From Drosophila miranda (taxonomy: Eukaryota > Arthropoda > Insecta > Diptera > Drosophilidae), in NCBI RefSeq assembly GCF_003369915.1, contig NW_022881614.1:10747001-10811000 (forward strand): a stretch of 64,000 bases of DNA, written 5' to 3'. Shown piece by piece: positions 33,777 to 45,138 of this stretch (position 1 is the stretch's first letter; each line of letters starts with the position of its first letter). The translations under genes and the position numbers were made by a program. A model generated the notes under the pieces. That model searched no databases, was not told the DNA's origin, and worked only from the letters and a program-made list of their open reading frames with translations.

Positions 33777-35456
33777 TTGTATTATTTTCTTTTGCATTTG
33801 CTATATATATCTAATATATTCATACTTGGTGGTGCCCAAACCGAAATGGTGGTGTCTCGTAGTACGGAGAATTTAGCCCTCTCAGAAGACACGGGGAAAC
33901 ATTGCCAAATTTGCTCTGAAGTAATCGTTTACCAGATACAACTATTGTCGGCCAGTTGTGGGCACACCTTCCACAGAGTGTGCTTCACCGCTAAAAGTGG
34001 TAACAAACGGAAGTGTCCCACTTGTCAGCAAGACCTGAACATCACATCGGCCTCAGCTGAGAATCTTAGTCCCATTGGTCCGTCTACGTCTAGAGCACGA
34101 ATGCCATCTGTTACTCAGTCCCTTCAGACTAGAAGTCCAAGCAAAAGAGTTGAAGCGTTAAGCCCTCTTGAGATGGCTAACTCAGAGAATGCCAACAGGT
34201 CTCCAATCTCCGTCGACCCTCAACAGAATCAGGCCGCTATGGCGGAAACTATACAGCAGTCCATAGTGGACGCGATTAGAGTAGCTATGGTAGAGCAAAC
34301 CCGAATTTTGGCGACCAGCATGGCTGATCAAACTAACCGGCTAGTTCGAGCCATTTCCGATGGACTTCAAAGTACGGCATCTGTACCCTCCCCGAACATA
34401 AATGCAGCTCGGATGCAACCGGTAGCAGAACTAGAACAGCAAATGATCGAGCAACTTTTTCGGCTGTCCACTAGTGAACAGGTACCAGTGCCGGGGATTA
34501 ATCAATCGGGAAATAGTTCGTCACCCTCGAATTTGGGGCAAACCCGTAATGTTGGCTCAGGAGTTTCCACAGGTTCCTCCGCTTCATCCCTTCGGGCAGA
34601 TCGTGTTAGCCAGATAATGTCTAATTGGAAACTGCGGTTTACGGGAAAGGCTGGTATGTCGATTGAGGACTTCATTTACCGTATTGAAGCACTTACAAAG
34701 CAAACTTTGGACGGTAACTTTGAAATAACAGCTCGATACGCCAGTAACCTCTTTGATGGAAGCGCCAGCGAGTGGTTTTGGCGGTATCATAAAAGTGTCC
34801 CTGAAGTCCGTTGGGCAGATCTATGCCTAGCCTTGCGTGGCCAATTTAAAGACGATAGAACAGATAGGAATATCAGAACAGAGATCGAATTAAGGAAACA
34901 GCAAACAAACGAGTCCTTTGATGATTTTTATGGCGTAATTGCCGCATTGGCAGATAAACTGTCTGAGCCCATGTCTGAGGCAGCCTTAGTTGAGACACTG
35001 CGAGCAAACCTTTTGGCTGAGATACAGCATGAAATTTTATATGAGTCGGCTGCGACGGTGAAATCCTTACGTCACCTGGTCCGAACGCGAGAAATATTCA
35101 TGCAGTCCGTAGCTAAAACCAAGCCTCCCCTGGCGGCCCCCCGAACTTTACCACGCCGCCAAGTCAATGCTATATTAGACGAATCTATTGCCCCAGATAG
35201 TGAAGAAGTAGGTGAAGAAGAAGATCTGGAAGTATCAGCCGTAGAGTTCGTCTGTTGGAATTGCGGTGGCAAAGGCCATCGATACCAAGAGTGCATGGCC
35301 GAACGTAGGGTATTTTGCTATGGTTGTGGCAGGGCCGATACTTATAAGCCTAGTTGCAGGAAGTGCAACCCCCACACGGCAAAAAACTCGTTGTCGCGTG
35401 CACCGCCGAAAAGTGCACGCAAACAACTGGTCAACCAAGCGACCAATACCGAGTGA
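33777..35456 (+). CDS. Gag with N-terminal RING-H2 finger
   Basis: 559 codons from the first Met; a second Met at residue 24 (33846) is an equally plausible start. Residues 43-83 hold a RING-H2 pattern with the order C43, C46, C61, H63, H66, C69, C80, C83 (CGHTFHRVC in the middle). Then come a Ser/Thr-rich linker, a retrotransposon capsid region (about 285-420, EWFWRYHKS) and a zinc knuckle (CWNCGGKGHRYQEC) with further Cys pairs. A RING is not a standard part of gypsy Gag. It would be expected to bind an E2 ubiquitin ligase partner, but no function is shown. The frame appears open. Confidence 0.88.
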   Translation: MYYFLLHLLYISNIFILGGAQTEMVVSRSTENLALSEDTGKHCQICSEVIVYQIQLLSASCGHTFHRVCFTAKSGNKRKCPTCQQDLNITSASAENLSPIGPSTSRARMPSVTQSLQTRSPSKRVEALSPLEMANSENANRSPISVDPQQNQAAMAETIQQSIVDAIRVAMVEQTRILATSMADQTNRLVRAISDGLQSTASVPSPNINAARMQPVAELEQQMIEQLFRLSTSEQVPVPGINQSGNSSSPSNLGQTRNVGSGVSTGSSASSLRADRVSQIMSNWKLRFTGKAGMSIEDFIYRIEALTKQTLDGNFEITARYASNLFDGSASEWFWRYHKSVPEVRWADLCLALRGQFKDDRTDRNIRTEIELRKQQTNESFDDFYGVIAALADKLSEPMSEAALVETLRANLLAEIQHEILYESAATVKSLRHLVRTREIFMQSVAKTKPPLAAPRTLPRRQVNAILDESIAPDSEEVGEEEDLEVSAVEFVCWNCGGKGHRYQECMAERRVFCYGCGRADTYKPSCRKCNPHTAKNSLSRAPPKSARKQLVNQATNTE

Positions 35457-38400
35457 TCAATTCTTCTCCTTCCACTGACCTTATTATACCAGACGTGTCA
35501 AACAGCGTATACGCTGACCACCTTGCTAGCCCTCCAAATCGATCCCAGCGCCGAAGAAGCGATTTTAAGAAACATTGCAAACTTGAGAAAAGACTGCTCT
35601 TAGCTTCTGTAGTTGGAAAACCAAATGATTTACGACCCCATGCTCAGATTATGCTTTTTGGTAAACCAGTCTTAGGACTAATGGATACTGGAGCTTCAGT
35701 TAGCTGCATAGGGGGAAGTTGCGCGTCCGACGTTATTCGGAATAAAGTCCAATATAAGCCGCTGTCCCTAAAAGTTAGAACTGCCGACGGAAAGAGCCAA
35801 AGTATAGTCGGCAAAATTTCCGCAAAAGTCACGTATAGAGGGGAATCCAAGGAACTTTGTTTTTATATTGTACCTTCCTTGACGGGTAATCTCTATTTAG
35901 GAATCGATTTTTGGACGGCTTTTGAACTTTTACCGTTGCACTTGATGACACAAAATTTGCGTATTGAAACCTTAGAAGACCCCACAATGAGGGCGCTTCT
36001 GCCTTCACAGCAAGTATTACTACAGGAGGTAATAGCTCTCTTCCCATCTTACTCAAAGCAAGGTCTAGGAAAGACCTCTGTAATCACTCACACGATAGAG
36101 GTAGCCGACGCAAAGCCCATTAAACAACGCCACTATGCGGTGTCACCGGCAACGGAGAAGCTAATGTACGAGGAATTAGACCGAATGCTGAAGCTTGGGG
36201 TTATACAAGAATCGGTTAGTTCGTGGTCTTCGCCCGTAGTGCTGGTTAAAAAGCCTGGCAAGGTTAGATTGTGTATCGATTGTAGGAAAGTAAACTCGGT
36301 CACGGTAAAGGATGCATATCCCATGCCCCTTATAGACGGAATCCTGAGTAGACTACCGAAAGCAGAGTTCATCACAAGCATCGATCTAAAGGACGCGTTT
36401 TGGCAAATCCCTCTCGATCAAAAATCTCGTGATAAGACAGCGTTTACCGTGCCTGGCCGTCCCTTATACGAGTTTGTCGTCATGCCATTCGGCTTAACCA
36501 ACGCACCCTGTACCTTGTCGCGACTTATGGATAAAGTCATACCAGCCCATCTACGGAATGAAATATTCATATATCTTGACGACCTCTTAGTTATATCCGA
36601 TAATTTTGAGCACCATCTGGAGGTGTTGTCCCTGGTCGCATCCCAACTTTCCAAGGCCAATCTTACTATAAATGTGGAGAAAAGCAAATTTTGCCGGAAA
36701 GAAGTTAAATATTTAGGCCACGTGATTGGTGGTGGGAATATTCGCACTGATCCTGACAAAATAGCCGCCGTTAAGGACTTTCCAGCTCCCCAGTCGATCA
36801 AACAAGTTCGTCGATTTCTTGGAATGACAGGCTGGTACCACAAGTTCATCCACAATTATGCAGCTATTAGTTCACCCATATCAGATACTCTGAAATCTAA
36901 GCGCAAGTTTATTTGGACTGACGAGGCTCAGCTTGCTTTCGAGTCATTAAAGTCCCAAATGTGTTCCGCGCCAGTTCTACATAGCCCAAATTTCTCCATA
37001 CCATTCTCAATACACTGTGACGCCAGTCATACCGGCGTAGGGGCAGTTCTAATGCAAGAAAACAACGAGGGCGCAGACGTACCAATTGCTTTTATGTCGA
37101 AAAAGCTTAACAAATGCCAGAGGCAGTACACTGTAACTGAAAAAGAGTGTTACGCTGCGGTTTTAGCCGTAAAAAAGTTCAGGGCATACATTGAGGGCCA
37201 AGAATTCACAATCATTACAGATCATGCCTCCTTAAAGTGGCTAATGTCGCAGGCTGATCTTAGCTCCCGATTGGCTCGCTGGTCCTTAAAGTTGCAGGGA
37301 TTTGAATTTAAAATCTTACACCGAAAAGGGAGTGATAACATAGTCCCCGATGCCTTGTCCCGTACGCACTCAGAAGACTTGTCCTTCTTGGCAATTGATA
37401 GCATGTTGGTCGACCCTGATTCTCCTGAGTTCAAATCACCAGAATATCAGTCAATTAAAGAGAAGATTAGGTTGAACAGTTCCCGATTGCCTGATCTGAA
37501 AATCAAAGATGAACGCATCTTTCGGCGTGCGGAACATGCCGATGGAACCAAGATCACAGACGATTCCTGCTGGAAACTTTGGATACCCCCATCCCTTGTA
37601 AAACCCGTCCTCAAAGCTGCCCATGAGGATCCCTTGTGTGCCCACAGTGGGATAAATAAAACCCTTGAAAGACTCAGGCGATCTTATTATTGGCCAAACT
37701 TAGCGGTGGATGTCAAAGAACTCATAAATAATTGCCATATCTGTAAAACCACGAAGCATCCAAATCAACCCTTAAAGCCACCAATGGGAAATACGGGCTT
37801 ACCTTCTCGATTCTTTCAAAAATTATTTGTAGACTTTTTAGGACCTTATCCGAGAAGCAAGTCAGGAAATATTGGCATCTTTGTCGTGTTAGACCATCTG
37901 TCAAAATTTCCATTTTTGAAGCCTGTACGAAAATTTACAGCAGATTCCATAAAACGCTTCCTGGAAGAAGACCTCTTTCACTGTTTCGGGGTCCCCGAAA
38001 CCATCGTAAGCGATAATGGGGTCCAATTTAAATCTCACACTTTTAACTCCTTGCTTGACAAATATAATATCTCTCATGTCTATACTGCCTTTTATTCTCC
38101 TCAAGCCAATGCTTCGGAGAGAGTAAATAGATCCGTTCTGGCGGCCATAAAAAGTTATGTTGACCCGGATCAACGTAATTGGGATGAGAAATTAAGCAGC
38201 ATTTGCTGTGCACTTCGGTCTAGCCATCATTTAGCCATAAGCACTACCCCGTATCGGCTTGCTTTTGGACAGCATATGGTAACCGATGCCAGTAGCTATA
38301 AACTGATGCGTAACCTAGACATGTTAGAAGATCGCGGTGTCCAATTTTCGCGAGAAGATTCCTTCGACATAATTCGCAGCAAAGCAAAAGGCTCTATACA

Positions 38401-38647
38401 GGCCCAGCACTTCCGAAATGCCAGATCCTATAACTTACGAACGAGACAAATTTCCTATAGGGATGGACAGGAAGTATATAGACGTAACTTTCAGCAAAGC
38501 AATTTCGCTAAGGGCTTTAGCGCAAAGTTAGCACCAACCTTTATAAAGTCCCGAGTGCGCAGGAAGCTAGGAAACTGCTATTACGAACTTGAAGATCTTC
38601 AAGGCCGCCTTGTAGGCAAATTTCATACCAAGGATATAAAACCTTGA
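35354..38647 (+). CDS. Pol polyprotein
   Basis: Overlaps the end of gag by about 100 nt in the -1 frame, the arrangement this group uses for frameshift read-through. Domains in order: protease (LMDTGASVSC), reverse transcriptase (IYLDDLLV), RNase H (IHCDASHTGVGA), integrase with an HHCC zinc domain and DDE core (FVDFLGPY, IVSDNGVQF, NASERVNRS) and a C-terminal DNA-binding part ending HTKDIKP. It appears open throughout. Confidence 0.93.
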   Translation: MQEVQPPHGKKLVVACTAEKCTQTTGQPSDQYRVINSSPSTDLIIPDVSNSVYADHLASPPNRSQRRRSDFKKHCKLEKRLLLASVVGKPNDLRPHAQIMLFGKPVLGLMDTGASVSCIGGSCASDVIRNKVQYKPLSLKVRTADGKSQSIVGKISAKVTYRGESKELCFYIVPSLTGNLYLGIDFWTAFELLPLHLMTQNLRIETLEDPTMRALLPSQQVLLQEVIALFPSYSKQGLGKTSVITHTIEVADAKPIKQRHYAVSPATEKLMYEELDRMLKLGVIQESVSSWSSPVVLVKKPGKVRLCIDCRKVNSVTVKDAYPMPLIDGILSRLPKAEFITSIDLKDAFWQIPLDQKSRDKTAFTVPGRPLYEFVVMPFGLTNAPCTLSRLMDKVIPAHLRNEIFIYLDDLLVISDNFEHHLEVLSLVASQLSKANLTINVEKSKFCRKEVKYLGHVIGGGNIRTDPDKIAAVKDFPAPQSIKQVRRFLGMTGWYHKFIHNYAAISSPISDTLKSKRKFIWTDEAQLAFESLKSQMCSAPVLHSPNFSIPFSIHCDASHTGVGAVLMQENNEGADVPIAFMSKKLNKCQRQYTVTEKECYAAVLAVKKFRAYIEGQEFTIITDHASLKWLMSQADLSSRLARWSLKLQGFEFKILHRKGSDNIVPDALSRTHSEDLSFLAIDSMLVDPDSPEFKSPEYQSIKEKIRLNSSRLPDLKIKDERIFRRAEHADGTKITDDSCWKLWIPPSLVKPVLKAAHEDPLCAHSGINKTLERLRRSYYWPNLAVDVKELINNCHICKTTKHPNQPLKPPMGNTGLPSRFFQKLFVDFLGPYPRSKSGNIGIFVVLDHLSKFPFLKPVRKFTADSIKRFLEEDLFHCFGVPETIVSDNGVQFKSHTFNSLLDKYNISHVYTAFYSPQANASERVNRSVLAAIKSYVDPDQRNWDEKLSSICCALRSSHHLAISTTPYRLAFGQHMVTDASSYKLMRNLDMLEDRGVQFSREDSFDIIRSKAKGSIQAQHFRNARSYNLRTRQISYRDGQEVYRRNFQQSNFAKGFSAKLAPTFIKSRVRRKLGNCYYELEDLQGRLVGKFHTKDIKP

Positions 38648-38718
38648 CATGAATTGTTACAAGCGCGGATCCCACTTTGGGTGTCCCACCCCAAGCGAGA
38701 TTTAAGTGGGGGGGATTA

Positions 38719-41084
38719 TGTAGTGCGCTTGTTGTAAGAAAAAATTGTTTGCATCGACGTCTTAATTTTCCCTAAAATTATGCTACGCGAATAGGCTAAG
38801 TCTTCTGTTGGGTCCAAGAAAGCTAAGCTTTTAACACGCCATCTACTGGGTGCGCTTCGTCACCGTGGGCTGCCCATATTATTTTGTTTGGCTGACGTTT
38901 TAATCGGCCTCCTCCTCCCACTGTCATTTTGACAAATCGAAAAGAAAAAGGGAAGAACGAGGGGATGAGGCCTTGATTTCCGGGAGAAGCAGCTCGCTCT
39001 CTCCTCGTGGTATCCGAACAGTACGGACGTACTTATCCAGCTCAAAAAAAAAAAAAATTAATAAAAGGTAAAAATCAAATAAAAGTTCTTGGGAGATCAG
39101 CACGATCCGCCGGCCTTTCGGAAGAAAGACCCCATCCACCCAGACGAGAAACCAATCCCCGAGCCACGGTGCAGAGGATGGTGCGAATTTTCTGACGATC
39201 GCCCCAAAGCGGGCCACCGTAGAGTTGGGAAGCTCCACCCAACGCCCCAACGCCCTCCGCCAACGCGGTCCACCGTAGAGTTGGGAAGCTCCACCTAAAG
39301 CCCCAACGCCATCCACCACAGCGAGCCCTTCAGCAGTTCCCGAGCTTCAGCGCCGACAGAGAGCGGCCCCTCAGCCGTTTCCGAGCTTTAGCGCCGGCAG
39401 CAGCGAGCTCTTCGCCGCCCCAACGCGAGCCGTCGCGACCGAGAGTGGGCCATCCAGCCACCGGGCCAAGAGCCTTAAACAAAAAGTGCCAAGTGATCTT
39501 CCTTGCCAGGAATAACCAGACCCGTCCAAGGAAAAAGAGACCCTGACCCGAATTTTTTTTGTCACCGTGCTTCGCCCTAACCTAAAAGCCAGATCATGAC
39601 ATGTGAAGGTTAAATGTATTAAATAAACCCCAACGGAACGGGCAGAACTCGTATGATCCTCTTGTGGCCCATTGTGCGTTTATTCCCAAAGAACTTATGT
39701 GCGCTTGTTAGGCCGTTGACCCCTTTGTGCATATAAAACGAAACCAGATGCTTGGAGCTTTTTCCGTGCGCCCACAACTTGGTCTATGGATCAAGACCTA
39801 CCCCAACGAATCTAAATAAACGAATAAATATTGAATAAAGTATAAAATATAGAAGTTAAAGATGGAATAATTTGATTTATGAACTATATATGCTCAAAAA
39901 AAAAAGCCCTAAACAAAAAGAAAAAGAAGATCAAGATAATCTGGTGTTAGCCGTGGTCATGCGTGTGCATGTGTGTGTGCTCTCTCTCTAAAACTTACAG
40001 GTATTCCCCTCGCCGAAAGATCTTTTGGACGTGGCCGGAACATGAAAGTACGTAAGTGAACAAACTCCCAGTTAACGTTTATAAACTTTTAACATAAAGA
40101 GACAAAAGAAAAAACCATACATGAGCCCGGTCGCCCGTAGTCTTTGATTTTTCCCTAAATTATGTTGGAGCTTTTTTTGTTGTAAAGAGGCCTTAAGCCC
40201 ACGCAAAGCTCAAGAGCTTTGGAAGCTGTAAGCTTTAGCGCAGATCAGCGGCAGCAGGTGCTTCACACCTATGCGACGGTGATTAGTTACCCTTACTTTT
40301 GCATTAATACAAAAATACCGAAAATGAAGAAATCTTAAATTACAAAAGTTCCTACTTAAATATTCATTATTATTGTTATTATTCGTTAAATTATTCCCAG
40401 TACCCTACCACCTGTTTTTGAGATCATATATTTTATTCCTATTATTTAAAATTATTATTCCTATAGTTTTAATTCTCTTATTGCCCTAGCTTATACTCAC
40501 CCCATAACTATCTATCATTTTCCTTCTACCCATGTATTTAGCTTTAGGCACTATCGATAAAAATAAATATTGTTAAAGATTTGGAAATGAATTGTTAGAA
40601 GATTTTTGTTTAGGAGCCATGCAGGGATCGATGAGGGAGAGTGAGGTATGACCCCCGGCGAGAAAAGGGATCATCCATAAGCCATATTTTCTTCGGAATT
40701 AGGATGATCAAGGTTGGGAGGGCCATGGCTGTTGCATCCAACACCAGCACAGCTACCCGTCGGTTCGGGTATGCAACGCGGAAGCCCACTTCCCTGTCCC
40801 CTTAATTCCTTTGTCCCTTCTAATTCCCCCAGCCTCCTCATCCTCCTTCCCCAACCCCCTAACACTAGTCATACGGTCATACGCAGGGTATCGCACGCGA
40901 AAAAAAATAATAATAAGATAAGGTATCTACGCGAGCACGTATAGGAAAGGACCAGTATAGGAACCCCCCCATACTACCAATCATACAGCCGGAGCCAGCG
41001 CGTGCACCAGTCCTGCCCGATACACCCCCGACCAGCTCGAGTGGCACCGCCACACACAACAATCGTTGTATGTGATATGCTACA
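38719..41084 (+). repeat. 3' LTR, 2366 bp
   Basis: Near-identical to 30657-33023; preceded by the polypurine tract and followed by the target duplication AGCG. Confidence 0.93.
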
Positions 41085-41190
41085 AGCGCTTCAAAACTAA
41101 TCTTGTTAAATTTTCTGTTAAATTACTCTGTTAAATAATGTTTAAATTAAGTATGCATTTCAAACGACAAACTATTTGATTGTTGCTTGC

Positions 41191-41280
41191 CTTCTTTATG
41201 TTGATGCCCCATTGAGAGTCCGACCAGCGTTCTCGCCACGCCACATAGATGAGCTGAAGGATTTTGTTGTTCTCCTTCAT
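41191..41280 (-). pseudogene. MED24: MED24 exon 1, copy 5
   Basis: The 30-codon exon 1 is open, with GC donor. It belongs to the unit whose DnaJ copy 5 is separated from it by the LTR element. The matching exons 2-3 are missing because the unit starts inside the DnaJ gene at 29335. Confidence 0.85.
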
Positions 41281-41474
41281 ATCCCTCGCTCAAACTCCAC
41301 TCTCTTTCCGTGATGCAGTTACTTCTTTATTTTAAATTTTTAAGTAACTAAATATTGTTACTTTTCAGTTGTTTTCTTTTTTTTTTAGAGCACCGCACCG
41401 TAGTAGTGCTGCGAGATTTTGAGAGTCCCCATAAGCTAGATTGAAGAAAAAAATAAGCTAGAACAAGCTAAAAA

Positions 41475-42615
41475 CGAGGGGGAACGTTGTGAGTTGCTGC
41501 GGACACCGCAACTCTACAGTTATACCCGATACTAAGTCAGTATGGCTCTCCTCCGGCAGACGCCGCTAATATTAAACGACACGACAAAGAGTGCGTGCGA
41601 GAGAGACAGAAAATCAGTCTGAGCGTGACGTCGGGCGCTGCGTAGTCAGTGCAAATTGATTTGTTCCTTTTGGCTATAAAAATTATCTGATCTGGTCCAG
41701 ATGCAGCAATCTGATAGATATGGTCGTTATCTATGATTCTGCGTTTTTAGTTTGCTCGAATGTGCAATATTGTGGATGCAACAGATTTTCGTCCTTTGTG
41801 GGGGCGGAAGGGGGTGGGGCGAAATTCTGAGATATACGTTTTATAGTGAGATCTAACAGAAGTGCGGATACCAAATTTGGTTACTCTAGCCTTAATAGTC
41901 TTTGAGATTTGTGGATGCCCCAGATTTTCGTCCTTTGCGGGGGCGGAAGGGGGTGTGGCGAAATTTTGAAACAAACTCGTCTCGGTCCGATATATTAGAA
42001 GTGTGGATACCAAATTTGGTTGCTCTAGCTTTTATAGTCTCTGAGATCTAGGCGCTAATGTTTTACTCTAAGCAAAGCCGGCTATGCTACGTGTGTGTTA
42101 GAGAGAGACAGGGCGAGACAAAATGAAATTGTTTTCTTGATTCTGGCTATAATAATTATACGATCTGGTTCAGATTTTGCACTCTAGAACATATAGTCAT
42201 CCTCTACGATTCTGCGTTTTTGGTTTTATCGTATCTTTAAAAATGTGGATGCCACAGATTTTCGTCCTTTGTGGGGGCGGAAGTGGGCGGGGCGAAGTTT
42301 TGAAATATTTTTGTAGCAGTGACATATCACAGAAGTCTGGATACAAAACATCGTTGCTCTAGCTCTTATAGTCTTTGAGCACTAGGCGCTGAAGGGGACG
42401 GACAGACGGACGGACGGACGGACGGACGGACAGACGGACAGACGGACGGACGGACAGACGGACAGACAGACATGTCTCAATCGACTCGGCTATTGATGCT
42501 GATCAAGAATATACATACTTTATGGGGTCGGAAACGATTCCTTCTGGACGTTACACACATCCACTTTTACCGCAAATCTAATATACCCCAATTCTCATTT
42601 TGAGTATCGGGTATA
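41475..42615 (-). mobile_element. Helentron-type element H5, complete
   Basis: Same site and orientation as H2 and H7 (gctaaaaa/ttaaaaac), so inherited with the unit. Its GTCY run is longer (about 42395-42470). Confidence 0.85.
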
Positions 42616-42808
42616 ATTAAAAACAAATAGTTTAAAGATAAGCTAACCATAAAAACACATCAAAATCATAGATACTTTAGTTTTGACGATATACTTTTTT
42701 TTAATTCTATTTATTTTTTAAGTAATGACATGCATTTTTCCACTTTACAACAAATCACAGTCCCGTGCTCCTCTGGTTTTTGAGGACTTTTTAATAAAAG
42801 GTATTTTG

Positions 42809-43010
42809 TTAGTTCATGCTTGCATTGGACGCAATATGTTTTTAGCGACAGCATGCTGCCGTAATTCGCACAACTTGGACCCAATTTTTGCTTTATAAAA
42901 GCAGCTGTACGATTTTGTGGGGTCAGTTGGCACGTTGCGTAGACACTCCAAAAATTCATCAAAATTTAACCAGAAATGTGGAAATATTGATTATAAGACA
43001 CTTTCGGCAT
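42809..43010 (-). pseudogene. Zinc-finger ORF relic, copy 6
   Basis: Has the two single-base losses of copies 3 and 7. Upstream leader is cut at 43135 by Helentron H6. Confidence 0.7.
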
Positions 43011-43134
43011 TTTCTCTTATGTAAATGTGCAAACATGTGCAATACTGTGGTATGACTAAAATATATCAACGAAAGATTACTATACATTTATACACAAAAT
43101 TGGATGATATACCAAAATAAGAACTATTTCTTGT

Positions 43135-44050
43135 TATACCCGATACTCAAAATGAGTATTGGGGTATATTAGATTTGTGGCAAAAGTGGATGTGTGTAAC
43201 ATCCAAAAGGAATCGTTTCCGACCCCATAAAGTATATATATTCTTGATCAGCATCAATAGCCGAGTCGGTTGAGCCATGTCTGTCTGTCCGTCTGTCCGT
43301 CCGTCCGTCTGTCCGTCTGTCCGTCCCCTTCAGCGCCTAGTGCTATAAGACTATAAGAGCGAGAGCAACGATGTTTTGGATCCAGACTTCTGTGATATGT
43401 CACTGCTACAGGAATGTTTCAAAACTTTGCCCCGCCCACTTCCGCCCCCACAAAAGGCGAAAATCTGTGGCATCCACAATTTCGACGATACGAGAAAACT
43501 AAAAACGCAGAATCGTAGAAGATGACTATATCTTCTAGAGTGCAAAATCTGAACCAGATCGTATAATTATTATAGCCAGAATCAAGAAAACAATTTCATT
43601 TTTTCTCGCCCTGTCTCTCTCTAACACAAACGTAGCATAGCCGGCTTTGCTTAGAGTAAAACATTAACGCCTAGATCTCAGAGAGTATAAAAGCTAGAGC
43701 AACCAAATTTGGTATCCACACTTCTAATATATCGGACCGAGACGAGTTTGTTTCAAAATTTCGCCACACCCCCTTCCGCTCCCGCAAAGGACGAAAATCT
43801 GGGGATATTCAAAAATCTCAGAGACTATTAAGGCTAGAGTAACCAAATTTGGTATCGGCACTCCTGTTAGATCTAACTATAAAACGTGTATCTCAAAATT
43901 TCGCCCCACCCCCTTCCGCCCACACAAAGGACGAAATTCTGTTGCATCCACAATATTGCACATTCGAGAAAACTAAAAACGCAGAATCATAGATAATGAT
44001 CATATATATCAGATTGCTGAATCTGGATCAGATCAGATCATTTTTATAGC
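43135..44050 (+). mobile_element. Helentron-type element H6, 5' fragment
   Basis: TATACCC start is intact. The element stops at catttttatagc and continues directly into the host leader agctatttggtttt, so its 3' end and about 400 bp of host leader are deleted. The join shares AGC. Insertion site equals that of H9. Confidence 0.8.
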
Positions 44051-44124
44051 TATTTGGTTTTAAAATAAGCCAAATCTAGCTTAAAATAAGCGAAAGCGGC
44101 AACACCGCACCGTAGAGGTGTAAC

Positions 44125-44264
44125 CAGTGTGACCGCGGATTTATCGATAAAATATACCGTCCGACCCTCAGAAATCACTAACCATACAGTATATAGATGT
44201 GCCAGTTCATACAACGAAAGCGTCACACATTGGCTAGCGCGTTCAGTACGCCAGAGTGACGTCA
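44125..44264 (-). promoter_or_regulatory. Promoter box 6 (Motif 1, DRE, CRE)
   Basis: Motif 1 44135-44125, TATCGATA 44142-44149, TGACGTCA 44257-44264. It now faces Helentron fragment H6 rather than the usual leader. Confidence 0.6.
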
Positions 44265-45138
44265 TCATGAGAGAGAGAGCGCAGAGAGAACATCTTTGCA
44301 TGTGTTAGTACACACGCAATATGTTTCGACAAAAATATGTGATTGTATGCTTATTCAGATTTTTTGAACTCTCTCAGGTCTGGTTCTGTTTTGCCACCAG
44401 CATGTTTTAGTGTATGGGTGCACATGCATTCTCACGTACTTTGCGTGTGTGTGTTTAGTATTGCTGGCCGCTAGAACTGAAATTTGAGTTTGGTTCTTGT
44501 TTTGGGTCTTTTGATGGACTGACCTACTGCCACAAAATAAATGAAGAATGGGCAGGGGGTGGGGGTATGGTACACTAGGGCGCGGGAAATGAAATAAGAG
44601 CTGTTATTTGTTTGATTTATACCACAAAATATAAAATATTACAATAATATAATTACACATTTATTTCCTTATTTTAAACAGGTTTATTATAAATTATAAA
44701 AATTATGCAAACGCCGTCGGTTCTCGACTTTTTTGTTTATTATAACTAAAACAATGATGTATATAAATATACAATATAAGAAAAAATATATACATATATA
44801 CTTAATTAAATTTGCATAAATATATATATTTATTTCTATAAACAGAGAATATGCCTTAAGAATGTTCATATATGTAACTACATATATGTATATACGTAAA
44901 TACATACATATGTACTTAAAGTCGCCGCTCAAATTGGCTCCCGATTGAAGATCGGTACCCAAAGAACACCACGAGGAGGCCATTATATATTAAATGGGGT
45001 CAAAAATTAATCTGACCTTTGAGTCGACTTGATATGACTTAATTTCAAGACTTTTAAGTAATTAGGTCACATCCATTTTCCCCGCCTAAAATTAAATCTG
45101 TTAGATATATGTACATACATATGTATGTATGTATGTAC
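44265..45138. other. Spacer of unit 6, no gene recognised
   Basis: Uninterrupted version of the spacer split by the BEL element in unit 2. It shows the empty target site near 44820. Confidence 0.65.

Larger units (their letters stand above)
30657..41084 (+). mobile_element. Osvaldo/Ulysses-like Ty3/gypsy retrotransposon with very long LTRs, looks whole
   Basis: 10,428 bp flanked by the 4-bp duplication AGCG (30653-30656 and 41085-41088) in the 3' flank of DnaJ copy 5. It has two LTRs of about 2.37 kb, a primer-binding region TGGAGCCCAACGTGGGG at 33036-33052, gag, pol, a G-rich polypurine tract (about 38704-38716) and no envelope gene. The LTRs differ at about four positions plus a run-length change, so the insertion is very young (roughly 0.1 My or less at usual Drosophila rates). 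Long LTRs and primer site resemble the Osvaldo/Ulysses lineage; the lineage name is inference. Confidence 0.9.

Noticed and set aside
42395-42475. Regular short repeats resembling a CRISPR array
   Set aside because: It is the GTCY microsatellite of the Helentron; no spacers.
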